A DNA stretch of 64,000 bases from Paenibacillus sp. Soil750 (GTDB lineage Bacteria > Bacillota > Bacilli > Paenibacillales > NBRC-103111). The stretch is taken from positions 124,001-188,000 of the forward strand of contig NZ_LMSD01000044.1 in the NCBI RefSeq assembly GCF_001428045.1. The letters are read 5' to 3'. Positions 34,625 through 43,431 of this stretch are shown in pieces; the stretch's first letter is position 1, and each line of letters begins with the position of its first letter. A program made the position numbers and the translations under genes. Under the pieces are notes generated by a model, which did no database searches, was not told the DNA's origin, and saw only the letters and a list, made by a program, of their open reading frames with translations.

Positions 34625-34790
34625 CGTTAACGAGGAATTATAATTTAATCAAGGAGCCATGAAGGCAGCCGGCATTGATCGGCTGCCTTTGTCTGTTGAA
34701 GTAACGGGCGCGATAGTTGAATATCTTCACAATAAAGCTACCACGGGATTCGCTTGTAGCTTCGTTAAGCTAACGGGCAGAATAGTTGAA
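34625..34790. repeat. Interspersed hairpin repeat, double copy (6a/6b)
   Basis: First unit: left arm GTTAACGAGGAATTATAATTTAAT, stem AAGGCAGCCG / CGGCTGCCTT (34662-34689), tail GAAGTAACGGGCGCGATAGTTGAA. Second unit: stem AAGCTAC / GTAGCTT (34735-34762), tail CGTTAAGCTAACGGGCAG and ATAGTTGAA. Adjacent units share the tail/left-arm sequence. Confidence 0.8.
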
Positions 34791-34910
34791 GAAGAATGTT
34801 ATTATTTATAAAATGTCCTCTAAGTGGACAGTGTACATAGCAAATTAATATAGATTCTCATTTAATGTGATAGGAGAAAGATTCCCTAAAACATTAAAGG
34901 AGGAAATTTA

Positions 34911-35318
34911 ATGTCTAATATATCGAAGATAATTAAATCAAGTGGGATCCTAAATAATTTCAATTTCCAAGCATTTTTAGTGGATGTGGAAGTCGCAAAT
35001 CTAGATCCAGATGATGACCGTAAAGCATTAGTAAAAATTTTTAGTTGGAACAATAATATACCTACACTATTACCAGTTCTTTCATTCAACGGACCCAATT
35101 TAACAGAAGGTAATGGTGGCGCAATTACAATTAAAGAAAGCACTACGTGTTCATTTGTTGCTTTTACTACAGGTGTTTTTGCATATGAAGTCAGAGTCAC
35201 GTTATTTAACACATCGGAAAATGTTGTGGTAACAAGTCAGGGTATAGAACTATCTGGTAATAATGTTGTAGGACAAACGGTTCTAGATAAGGATTTTAAA
35301 ACTGTTGATTTAGATTAA
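34911..35318 (+). CDS. Hypothetical small protein (135 residues)
   Basis: Preceded by a strong AAGGAGG site. No signal peptide or membrane segment, no cysteine pair beyond one Cys. The sequence is rich in V, T and N, with alternating hydrophobics, suggesting an all-beta fold (e.g. FAYEVRVTLFNTSENVVVTSQ-like strands). I do not recognise the family. It lies 48 bases before another small unknown gene and may form a pair with it; the AT-rich composition differs from the operons on both sides. Confidence 0.65.
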   Translation: MSNISKIIKSSGILNNFNFQAFLVDVEVANLDPDDDRKALVKIFSWNNNIPTLLPVLSFNGPNLTEGNGGAITIKESTTCSFVAFTTGVFAYEVRVTLFNTSENVVVTSQGIELSGNNVVGQTVLDKDFKTVDLD

Positions 35319-35366
35319 ATAATATATCAATTTGAATAAACCAATTATTCGTTTGCGAGGAAGTGG

Positions 35367-35669
35367 GTGAATAATGTGATTAATGCCCCGAATAGTAGGA
35401 TAGAAAAGATAATGCAAAAACTATCTCTAAATGAGCCACTCATTTCAAATATGCCAGTAAATATAAATCTAGTTGAACAGGCACAGAAGTTTGAAAATTT
35501 AAAGCGAACTCATCCAATTAATGAGGCTGATAAAACTCACAAGTTACGCATATTAATGCAAAATCTCCCACCAAACCATCCACTCATTCAAATGATGGAA
35601 GGAAATTTGAAACAAGTTAAACAAGCACAAAGGTCAGAAAAACTAAGAAAAATTCTGCCACTGAATTAA
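35367..35669 (+). CDS. Hypothetical protein with an internal 41-residue duplication
   Basis: A 100-residue basic, helical protein starting at GTG 35367, with GAGG six bases upstream. Residues 12-52 and 60-100 are imperfect copies sharing the pattern MQ(K/N)L-x2-N-x-PLI-x2-M, NL-x2-(V)-QAQ-x2-E-x-L and a closing P-(I/L)-N. No known domain recognised. It follows the 135-residue unknown gene and ends shortly before a repeat element. Confidence 0.6.
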   Translation: MNNVINAPNSRIEKIMQKLSLNEPLISNMPVNINLVEQAQKFENLKRTHPINEADKTHKLRILMQNLPPNHPLIQMMEGNLKQVKQAQRSEKLRKILPLN

Positions 35670-35720
35670 TTGTAGATGGGTCATGATAATGTTCCAGCGC
35701 TTGAGATTTTATAAAAGTTC

Positions 35721-35796
35721 GCTAAACTAACGAGGAACGATAGTTCAATGCCAGAAGGGCTGCCACTTGGTAGCCCTTCACTCAGCTAACGTGCAG
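35721..35796. repeat. Interspersed hairpin repeat, copy 7
   Basis: The most complete copy: GCTAAACTAACGAGGAACGA and TAGTTCAATG, stem AAGGGCTGCC / GGTAGCCCTT, tail CACTCAGCTAACGTGCAG. Both boundary motifs (CTAACG) are present. Confidence 0.85.
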
Positions 35797-35889
35797 TAGA
35801 GCGTCGAGGCATACGGCTATTTTAAACTTGTGCAGGATAGTTTGGTGGTCTAGCGTTTCACGATCTTCTAAACAATTTGCCAAAAACGG

Positions 35890-35919
35890 TTGACAATTTA
35901 CGGGGTTAGGGGATAAAAT
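35890..35919 (+). promoter_or_regulatory. Sigma-A promoter of the sulfatase/FGE locus
   Basis: TTGACA (35890-35895), 18-base spacer, TAAAAT (35914-35919). The transcript would carry a leader of about 150 bases containing the terminator listed next. Confidence 0.7.
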
Positions 35920-35997
35920 TCTAGACAAAGAGATAACCGAGTAATCTTATTGGTTTTAATTAATTAATTAATTTCAACATAGTCGACCGTATAAACG

Positions 35998-36048
35998 GAG
36001 ACGTAACTCATGAACGTAATTGTTCATGTCGTGCGTCTCTTTTTTTTT
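35998..36048 (+). terminator. Leader terminator (candidate attenuator) upstream of the FGE gene
   Basis: GAGACG...CATGAAC, loop GTAATT, GTTCATG...CGTCTC forms a long interrupted stem followed directly by a T-run (about ten T). It sits 30 bases before the FGE start, between promoter and gene, so it must be read through for expression. Confidence 0.75.
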
Positions 36049-36077
36049 ATTTCTAAACATAGAAAGGAAGACGCTTC

Positions 36078-37064
36078 ATGCGAACAACTAACAAACTTAG
36101 CTGTTGCTCCGCTGCTCGAACAGAGGAGCAGCAAGTATCCGTCGCGCCGCAAAACAAGATCACATTCATACATATGGAATCGGTTGCTGGGAGTAGCAAG
36201 AAGGAACCGTTTCTAGCAGAAGGCATGATTTATTTGCCGGGAGGCGATTTCTTGATGGGCACCGATGATGCAGAAGGCTTCCCGAATGACGGGGAAGGGC
36301 CGATTCGAACGGTCGAGCTTTCACCGTTCTATCTCGATGCCTGCACGATTACGAATGAGCAGTTCGCCAAGTTCGTCCGGCAAACTGGTTATGTAACGGA
36401 GGCGGAAAGGTTCGGATGGTCGTTCGTCTTTCATTTGTTCGTCCCAGATAAGGTACGGGAGGTGGATGCAAGGCCAGTGCCGAACGTGCCGTGGTGGCTC
36501 GCTGTGAACGGAGCTTGCTGGTCTCGGCCGGAAGGCAGTGGCTCTTCGATCGATGAACGGCTGGATCATCCCGTCGTTCATGTTTCTTGGCATGATGCAA
36601 CGCAGTATGCCAAATGGACCGGCAAGCGGCTTCCGACGGAAGCCGAGTGGGAATTTGCGGCTCGTGGAGGCTTAATTCAGAAGCGCTACCCTTGGGGCGA
36701 TCTACTGAAGCCTGGTGCAGAGCATTTATGCAATGTTTGGCAGGGGAAATTCCCAGACAAAAACCATGCCTCCGATGGTTACGCTGGTACCGCACCTGCC
36801 CGTTCGTTCCCACCGAATGGTTACGGTTTGTATAACATGGTTGGCAATGTGTGGGAATGGTGCTCCGATTGGTTTACAGCAGCGCCGGACAGAAACAGGA
36901 GAAATCCGCGCGGGCCATCTTTCGGCGTTAGCCGATCGATGCGCGGGGGTTCGTATTTGTGCCATAAGTCTTACTGCAACCGCTACCGAGTTGCTGCTCG
37001 CAGTGCTAATACGCCGGATAGTTCAACAGGGAACATAGGGTTTCGCTGTGCGGCAGATGCCTAA
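36078..37064 (+). CDS. Formylglycine-generating enzyme (sulfatase-modifying factor)
   Basis: A 328-residue FGE-sulfatase (SUMF1) family protein that oxidises the cysteine of C-x-P-x-R motifs in sulfatases to formylglycine. The fold markers are GMIYLPGGDFLMGTDD (residues 49-64), LPTEAEWEFAARGG, NVWEWCSDWF and GNIGFRCA at the end. The copper-binding active-site pair is present as RGGSYLCHKSYCNRYR with Cys295 and Cys300, five apart as in known aerobic FGEs. AAAGGAAG precedes ATG 36078. As the first gene of a locus with five cognate sulfatases, it is clearly their maturation enzyme. Confidence 0.93.
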   Translation: MRTTNKLSCCSAARTEEQQVSVAPQNKITFIHMESVAGSSKKEPFLAEGMIYLPGGDFLMGTDDAEGFPNDGEGPIRTVELSPFYLDACTITNEQFAKFVRQTGYVTEAERFGWSFVFHLFVPDKVREVDARPVPNVPWWLAVNGACWSRPEGSGSSIDERLDHPVVHVSWHDATQYAKWTGKRLPTEAEWEFAARGGLIQKRYPWGDLLKPGAEHLCNVWQGKFPDKNHASDGYAGTAPARSFPPNGYGLYNMVGNVWEWCSDWFTAAPDRNRRNPRGPSFGVSRSMRGGSYLCHKSYCNRYRVAARSANTPDSSTGNIGFRCAADA

Positions 37065-37099
37065 TGGATTGAATTCAAATGAAAGGAGGTGGTAACTGC

Positions 37100-38062
37100 A
37101 TGCAAATGGTTACTCAAAATAAAACGCAGAAAAGAGAGAAGCCGACATGGTTTCATTACCGCTTGCACAAAGAGATGTGGTGCTGGGCTTTTATCGCGCC
37201 GCAGTTGGCTTTGTTCCTGCTATTTACGGTGTACCCTATCGCAATGAGCTATGTGTATGCTTTTTTCCATTGGAATGGTTACGGACCTCTTCGAGATTTC
37301 GCGGGATTCGATAATTTCAAGGAGACGCTTCTTGATCCGATTTTCTGGAACGCTTTTCGCAACAGTATTTTGTTTATGGTTTGTTTGGTAGCGATTCAAG
37401 TACCGCTTGCACTGCTCATGGCTCTCTTGTTGAATGCTAGTTGGCTCAAAGGGAAGGTGTTTTACCGCACGGTGTACTTCTTACCGGTTGTTACGACCAC
37501 GGCCGTTGTTGGCTTAGTGATGCGGTTTGCATTCGGTGCTTATAAAGGTCTAGTGAACGAGGTACTCCTGCGTCTCGGATGGATTGAACGGCCAGTGGAT
37601 TGGCTCGGATCGATCGATACGGCATTGGCGATTGTCATTGTGGTTGGCATTTGGAAAACCTTCGGGATGAAGCTTGTGTATTGGTTAGCGGGTATTCAAG
37701 CTCTGCCAAAGGAATTGTTCGAAGCAGCCCGTATCGATGGAGCCTCCGCTTGGCAATTGTTCCGTTATTTGACGATACCTCTGTTGCTGCCGGTTGGGAC
37801 TGTTATTGTGCTGATGTCGGCCGTTAATGCGCTCCATGTATTTGATCTGGTTAAGACGATGACCAACGGCGGCCCAGCCTTCAAAACGGATATGGTTGAT
37901 GTATACATATACCGGTATGCGTTCTCTGGCAACGGGGAAGCCCGGGTAGGCTTCGCCTCCGCAGCGGGAGTTTTGTATGGGATTGTGGTCATGCTCATTT
38001 CAATTATATTGGGGTTGTTTGTCAAATGGACTGGCGGACGTAAAGCGTCCGGGCGGTTATAG
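37100..38062 (+). CDS. Sugar ABC transporter permease (MalF type), importer 1
   Basis: A 320-residue permease with six hydrophobic segments and the ATPase-contact EAA loop ELFEAARIDGASAWQLF. It starts at ATG 37100, with AAGGAGGTGG eight bases upstream; an in-frame ATG at 37079 precedes that site and is rejected. It functions with the next permease and the binding protein at 38955, without an ATPase of its own. It is followed 12 bases later by its partner. Confidence 0.92.
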   Translation: MQMVTQNKTQKREKPTWFHYRLHKEMWCWAFIAPQLALFLLFTVYPIAMSYVYAFFHWNGYGPLRDFAGFDNFKETLLDPIFWNAFRNSILFMVCLVAIQVPLALLMALLLNASWLKGKVFYRTVYFLPVVTTTAVVGLVMRFAFGAYKGLVNEVLLRLGWIERPVDWLGSIDTALAIVIVVGIWKTFGMKLVYWLAGIQALPKELFEAARIDGASAWQLFRYLTIPLLLPVGTVIVLMSAVNALHVFDLVKTMTNGGPAFKTDMVDVYIYRYAFSGNGEARVGFASAAGVLYGIVVMLISIILGLFVKWTGGRKASGRL

Positions 38063-38074
38063 GAGGGACTCACC

Positions 38075-38911
38075 TTGAAAAGGAAGCTTCTGCGCATGCC
38101 GCTATTAGCTTTGCATACTTTGTTGATCGGGATTGGCATCGTCTGGATTTATCCATTCATATGGATGATTGCCGCCTCTTTCAAGACAAATAACGAGTAT
38201 ATCGTTTCAGGCATCACGTTATTGCCGCAAAAGTTTCAACTTGCTAATTATAAACGGGCATGGGAAACGGCACATTTTTCCGTTTACTTCTGGAACACAC
38301 TGATTGTTACCGTTTCGGTAGTGCTCATCGTGCTCGCTGTGTGCTCCCTTACGGGTTACGCAATTGGACGTTATCGATTTCGTGGACGGCTGTTTTTCGT
38401 AACGGCTGTTACTGCGACAATGTTCATGCCCAAGGGATACACGATTATTCCGGTTTATTCGCTCGTTAACACTATGGGACTCAACAATTCCCTTTGGGGA
38501 GTAATTTTAGCAGAGGCGGGCAGCGGACATATCTTGTTTATTTTGCTATTCGTTGCCTATTTCCGTGGTCTTCCGAAGGAACTGGAGGAATCAGCGGAAA
38601 TCGACGGGAGTGGTTTCTTCAGAACGTTTGCGAGCATTATGCTTCCTATGGCAAAACCGATCATCGCAACTACAGCGATCATGCAGTTTATGTGGACGTG
38701 GAACGCGTTTCTTATGCCGCTCATTTTCACACTCAGCAAGCCAAATTTACGGACGCTCGGTGTGGGTATGTTTCAGTTCGTAGGCGAAAATACGATGGAC
38801 TGGACGGGAATGGCAGCGGCGGCCAGCATATCTTTGCTGCCTATCCTTGCTGTATTTATTTTGCTGCAGCGCTATTTTATCGAAGGTGTCTCAGGTGCAA
38901 TTAAAGGATAA
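38075..38911 (+). CDS. Sugar ABC transporter permease (MalG type), importer 1
   Basis: A 278-residue permease beginning with TTG, preceded by AGGAGGG. The EAA loop reads ELEESAEIDGSGFFRTF. It carries the usual six membrane segments and a C-terminal RYFIEGVSGAIKG, the conserved MalG-like end. Confidence 0.92.
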   Translation: MKRKLLRMPLLALHTLLIGIGIVWIYPFIWMIAASFKTNNEYIVSGITLLPQKFQLANYKRAWETAHFSVYFWNTLIVTVSVVLIVLAVCSLTGYAIGRYRFRGRLFFVTAVTATMFMPKGYTIIPVYSLVNTMGLNNSLWGVILAEAGSGHILFILLFVAYFRGLPKELEESAEIDGSGFFRTFASIMLPMAKPIIATTAIMQFMWTWNAFLMPLIFTLSKPNLRTLGVGMFQFVGENTMDWTGMAAAASISLLPILAVFILLQRYFIEGVSGAIKG

Positions 38912-38954
38912 GCATATTTAAGAAAAAGTTTTTTAATTTAAGAGGAGGATGGCT

Positions 38955-40472
38955 ATGAATAAGAAATGGATCAATGGATTTGGCGCTTTGGCGCTGGGGA
39001 GTGTTGTGGTGCTCTCAGGTTGCACAGGAAATAACGCTGAAAATCCGGAACAAACGAAAGAAGTCGGGCAAGAAGCAGTCGTCACGGTGTGGGGAGGAAG
39101 CGATTTCTTGAAGGGGGACGAGAGTCCTGGTCAGCGTATGGTAAAGGAATTTAATGAAAAAAACAAAGGTCGTATTCGGGTCGAAGCCCGTTACATGCCT
39201 TGGGCTGAATACAATTCAGCTGTTCAGGCGGCAGCCACGTCTAACGAGCTTCCAGATATTTTCCAAACTCCGCAAAATACAGATATACGTTCCATCGTAG
39301 CCAATGGATGGGCGCTTCCGTATGACGGTCTTCTTTCGGAGGAGTGGAAGAAGCAGTTTATTGCGGGATCCTTTGCCGAAGGTGTCAACGTCATTGATGG
39401 CAAAACCTACTCATGGCCACTCACGGGGCCGCAGTTGAGTTCGATCTTGTACTATAACAAGGATGTACTGCAGAAAGCTGGGCTTGACCCAGAGAAGCCG
39501 CCGACAACTTGGGATGAGCTGCGCAGTATGTCAAACACGATTACGGCCAAGGGCAAGGGCGATGTATACGGGATCGTATTCGGCGGTGGAGAGAGCGGTG
39601 ACGCCTCAGGCATCGGCAAATTCGTGAACGCGCTGAGCGCAGGCATTGATCCTCAGGCGGCAGAGGGATTCAATTATAAGACCGGCCAATACGTATACAG
39701 CTCCAAAGCCACACTTGATGCTTTCGATTTCTTGTTAAAGCTCAAAGCGGACGGTAGTATTTTGCCCTCCTCTTTTACATTGAAAAGCACAGAAGCAAGT
39801 GTGCTATTCGGTCAAGGCAAGGCAGCTTTTCTGATTGATGGACGCGCCCGCATGTGGATTGCGAAGAGGGATACGCCTGATGTTAAGTTGGGACTCGCAG
39901 CCGTACCGACGCCTACTGGAAGCAAGCCAACTTATTACTATGTGCAAGCAGCCCCAGCTGGCTATCTCATATCGGCCAAATCCAAAAATGCGAAAGCCGC
40001 AGCGGAGTTTATAGAGAAAGCCTTTTCCTCACAGCTATTTTATGAAAAGTACCTAAACAGCGGCGTCGCTTTAACGCCAATTAATAGTATTAATGAGAAT
40101 AAGGCACTATATCCGTACCCTGAATTCGATTCGTTCTTGAAACTACATAAAGAAGAGTTGAAACTTCGGCCGGATTATGCGATTCAAAACCCGCAAACCG
40201 CTAAGGTGATCGTGGGACTGGGAACCCTTTCGCAGCCGAAAATCAAGCCATCATTCAGCGATATTCTGCAAGCGGTGCTGACGGGGGCTGAGAAAGATGC
40301 AGCACCTTTGCTCAAAGCCTATGATGAGAAATTAAACAAAGGCCTCGACGAGGCTGTGAATAAAGTAAAGTCATCTGGTGTGCAGGTGAGCAGAGATGAT
40401 TTCACCTTCCCTAATTGGCAGGCGGATAAAGACTATACATCGGATGATTATAAGCAATTAGTTAAAAAATAA
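38955..40472 (+). CDS. Substrate-binding lipoprotein, importer 1
   Basis: A 505-residue family 1 solute-binding protein with lipobox LSGC within the first 25 residues, then a binding domain (VTVWGGSDFLKG, PDIFQTPQNTD, LYYNKDVLQKAG). AGGAGG lies six bases before ATG 38955; ATG 38949 is too close. The gene follows both permeases rather than preceding them. Its ligand is presumably the sulfated oligosaccharide processed by the downstream sulfatases (inference). Confidence 0.9.
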   Translation: MNKKWINGFGALALGSVVVLSGCTGNNAENPEQTKEVGQEAVVTVWGGSDFLKGDESPGQRMVKEFNEKNKGRIRVEARYMPWAEYNSAVQAAATSNELPDIFQTPQNTDIRSIVANGWALPYDGLLSEEWKKQFIAGSFAEGVNVIDGKTYSWPLTGPQLSSILYYNKDVLQKAGLDPEKPPTTWDELRSMSNTITAKGKGDVYGIVFGGGESGDASGIGKFVNALSAGIDPQAAEGFNYKTGQYVYSSKATLDAFDFLLKLKADGSILPSSFTLKSTEASVLFGQGKAAFLIDGRARMWIAKRDTPDVKLGLAAVPTPTGSKPTYYYVQAAPAGYLISAKSKNAKAAAEFIEKAFSSQLFYEKYLNSGVALTPINSINENKALYPYPEFDSFLKLHKEELKLRPDYAIQNPQTAKVIVGLGTLSQPKIKPSFSDILQAVLTGAEKDAAPLLKAYDEKLNKGLDEAVNKVKSSGVQVSRDDFTFPNWQADKDYTSDDYKQLVKK

Positions 40473-40497
40473 TAATTTCGGAGTGGAGCTGTTTTCT

Positions 40498-42009
40498 GTG
40501 AGCCGCAAGCCTAACATTTTGCTTATTACAAGCGACCAACAGCATTGGAATACGATCGGTGCCTTTCAACCTGAAATTAAGACACCGAATCTGGATCGCT
40601 TAGTCAAGGAAGGAACAATGTTTACCAGAGCTTACTGCCCTAATCCTACCTGTACGCCGACCCGCAGCTCCTTAATTACAGGGCAATACCCGAGTCAACA
40701 TGGCGCATGGACATTGGGGACGAAGCTTCCTGAGAATGTTCATACGGTCGGTGAAGATTTTCAGAAGGCGGGTTATGAAACTGCGCTCATTGGCAAAGCG
40801 CATTTCCAACCACTGGTTTCGACGGAGGAATATCCGTCTCTAGAGGCATACCCGCTGCTTCAGGATTTGGATTTTTGGAGGCAGTTCGACGAGTCGTATT
40901 ACGGCTTTAAGCATGTGGAGCTTGCCCGGAATCATACGAATGAGGCCCATGCCGGACAGCACTACGCACTATGGCTGGAGGAGAAAGGCTGCACAGACTG
41001 GCGTAACTATTTTCTATCTCCGACCGGCACGATGGATCCCAAGCAAGTCCACAAATGGGCGATCCCTGAACAATATCATTATGACGCCTGGATCGCTGAA
41101 CGCACCAATGCGCTGCTTGAACAGTACCAGCAAACAGATCAGCCATTTTTCCTGTGGGCGAGCTTCTTCGATCCGCACCCACCTTACCTAGTGCCAGAGC
41201 CATGGGACACGATGTACGATCCGAATCAGTTAACACTTCCGAAGCTGCAGCAGGGAGAGCATGCTGTCAATCCGCCGCATTTCCGTCTGGCACAAGAGGA
41301 AAAGCCTGATTTCTCCTCGTATCGAGAGTCCGGTTTCGGCATGCATGGCTTACGCTCACACTTGCATGATGAGGAAGAGCTTCGCAAGAACATTGCGGTG
41401 TACTACGGAATGACGAGTTTAATGGATGCCTATATTGGACGTATTCTCGATAAGTTGGATGAACTCGGTCTTGCAGAAGATACGCTGGTTGTGTTCACGT
41501 CTGATCACGGTCATTTATTCGGGCATCATGGTCTCATTGCCAAAGGTCCGTTTCATTATGAAGATCTCATTCGTGTACCTATGATTGCTCGTTACCCCGG
41601 TCAAGTTCCAGCAGGACGCGTGTCGGTTTCCATGCAATCACTCGTTGACTATGCACCGACTTTGCTAAGCTACGCAGGCTTGCCAATCCCTTCTTCCATG
41701 ACGGGGATAGACCAACGGGAGGTTTGGAATGGGAAACAAGAAGCTGCCCGCGACCATATCCTTTGTGAGAACCACCATGAACCAACGACCATTCATTTGA
41801 AAACATATGTTGATGAGCGTTACAAGCTCACGGTCTACTACAATCAATCATACGGCGAGCTATTCGATCTTCAGGAGGATCCACTGGAAGTGCGGAATCT
41901 ATGGGATGAACTGGAATATGAGGCTTTGAAATCCAACCTGCTGCTGCGGTATGCATGGGCGGAGCTTGGGAAAGAACCGATTTGGATGCCCCGAATCGCC
42001 AATGCTTGA
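40498..42009 (+). CDS. Type I sulfatase 1
   Basis: A 503-residue alkaline-phosphatase-fold sulfatase. The formylglycine precursor is Cys52 in CTPTRSSLITGQ; metal ligands include the Asp/Gln of ITSDQQ near the start and the TSDHGHLFGHHG block. FFDPHPPY and GKAHF add substrate-pocket signatures. No signal peptide, so it acts in the cytoplasm on imported sugar sulfates. GTG 40498 is chosen, with GGAG nine bases upstream. It is the longest of the three sulfatases in this run, with an insertion around residues 100-180. Confidence 0.9.
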   Translation: MSRKPNILLITSDQQHWNTIGAFQPEIKTPNLDRLVKEGTMFTRAYCPNPTCTPTRSSLITGQYPSQHGAWTLGTKLPENVHTVGEDFQKAGYETALIGKAHFQPLVSTEEYPSLEAYPLLQDLDFWRQFDESYYGFKHVELARNHTNEAHAGQHYALWLEEKGCTDWRNYFLSPTGTMDPKQVHKWAIPEQYHYDAWIAERTNALLEQYQQTDQPFFLWASFFDPHPPYLVPEPWDTMYDPNQLTLPKLQQGEHAVNPPHFRLAQEEKPDFSSYRESGFGMHGLRSHLHDEEELRKNIAVYYGMTSLMDAYIGRILDKLDELGLAEDTLVVFTSDHGHLFGHHGLIAKGPFHYEDLIRVPMIARYPGQVPAGRVSVSMQSLVDYAPTLLSYAGLPIPSSMTGIDQREVWNGKQEAARDHILCENHHEPTTIHLKTYVDERYKLTVYYNQSYGELFDLQEDPLEVRNLWDELEYEALKSNLLLRYAWAELGKEPIWMPRIANA

Positions 42010-42058
42010 CGAGAGAATACTTGCTATTTTGCATTGAAAAAGAAGGAGATGAATGTTT

Positions 42059-43414
42059 ATGGCAAACGCACAAAAAGCTTCACAACCGAATGTTATCGTA
42101 TTCTTCACGGATCAACAGCGCTGGGATACGACTGGGGTGCACGGAAATCCGCTTGGACTTACACCTAATTTCGATCGAATGGCGGCACGGGGAACTCATT
42201 TATACAATTCATTTACTTGTCAGCCAGTTTGCGGTCCGGCGCGATCGGTGTTTCAGACGGGCTTGTATCCGACGACGACGGGCTGTCATCGTAATTCAAT
42301 TCCGCTGCCGGAAGGGACACAAACGTTGGCGCATTATTTCCGCAACGCAGGATACAAAACCGGGTATATCGGAAAATGGCATCTCGCTGGCGAGAATCCG
42401 GTTACGGAGAAGGGGCGTGGCGGTTACGAGTATTGGCTTGCGGCGAATGCCTTGGAAATGACATCCGACTCCTACGATGCAGTTGTCTTTAATAATGACA
42501 ATGAGCGAGTAAAGCTGCCCGGTTACAGAGTCGATGCGTTGACAGATGCAGCGATTCGCTACATCGATCAGGAGCAGGAAAATCCCTTCTTCCTATTCCT
42601 TTCCTTCTTGGAGCCACATCATCAAAATCATCGGGATGACTATCCATCGCCGGACATTTATCAAGAAGCTTACACTGGCAGATGGACACCTCCTGATTTG
42701 GCTGCATTGGGCGGCACAAGCGCGCAGCATCTAGGCGGTTATTTTGGCATGGTGAAACGGCTCGATGAAGCACTCGGACGGTTGTTCGACGCCGTCAAAA
42801 GTTTAGGACTCGCCGATAATACCATTATCTTGTTTACGTCCGACCACGCGTGCCATTTCAAAACGCGCAACAGCGAGTACAAGCGGTCATGCCATGAAAG
42901 CTCCATCCGTGTACCGTCTGCGGTAATCGGCCCAGGTTTCGATAGCGGAGGGCAAATCCGCGAGCTTGTCAGCTTGATCGATCTGCCGCCTACGCTGCTG
43001 GATGCGGCAGGCATTGAGGTGCCGGAAGCGATGCAGGGAAAATCACTTCTTCCTCTGTTACGTCGGGAGACAGCTAGTTGGCCGGACGATGTTTATGTGC
43101 AGATCAGCGAAGCTCAGATCGGCAGAGCGATTCGAACTTCGCGATGGAAATATTCCGTATCGGCTAGAGAACCGATTGGCGATGTACCAACTGCGGATTC
43201 CTACGTTGAAGAATTTTTATACGATCTTCAGGCAGATCCATATGAATTAACGAACTTAATAGGGTTCGCTTCACATGGAGATGTCACTGCTATTTTGAGA
43301 GAGCGACTGCTCCGGAGAATGGAAGCGGCAGGCGAACCGAAAGCCGAGATCGTAGAGGCGCAAAGCAAAAAGAGCGGGCAGCGACGTGTATCCGAACACG
43401 AATCACGTGTGTAA
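42059..43414 (+). CDS. Type I sulfatase 2
   Basis: A 451-residue sulfatase with Cys58 in the motif CGPARSVFQTG, metal-binding VFFTDQQRW near the start and TSDHACHFKTRN as the second metal site. The small residues after the cysteine (GPA) differ from the SPSR/TPTR type, suggesting a different substrate subfamily. No signal peptide. Start at ATG 42059 (AAGGAG ten bases upstream); ATG 42053 is equally in frame. Its end is 17 bases before the next sulfatase start. Confidence 0.9.
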   Translation: MANAQKASQPNVIVFFTDQQRWDTTGVHGNPLGLTPNFDRMAARGTHLYNSFTCQPVCGPARSVFQTGLYPTTTGCHRNSIPLPEGTQTLAHYFRNAGYKTGYIGKWHLAGENPVTEKGRGGYEYWLAANALEMTSDSYDAVVFNNDNERVKLPGYRVDALTDAAIRYIDQEQENPFFLFLSFLEPHHQNHRDDYPSPDIYQEAYTGRWTPPDLAALGGTSAQHLGGYFGMVKRLDEALGRLFDAVKSLGLADNTIILFTSDHACHFKTRNSEYKRSCHESSIRVPSAVIGPGFDSGGQIRELVSLIDLPPTLLDAAGIEVPEAMQGKSLLPLLRRETASWPDDVYVQISEAQIGRAIRTSRWKYSVSAREPIGDVPTADSYVEEFLYDLQADPYELTNLIGFASHGDVTAILRERLLRRMEAAGEPKAEIVEAQSKKSGQRRVSEHESRV

Positions 43415-43431
43415 AGAGAGGGAGAATGAGT

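Noticed and set aside
36010..36216. Short frame beginning in the leader hairpin before the FGE gene
   Set aside because: It starts inside the terminator stem and overlaps the FGE start in another frame; composition is not protein-like.
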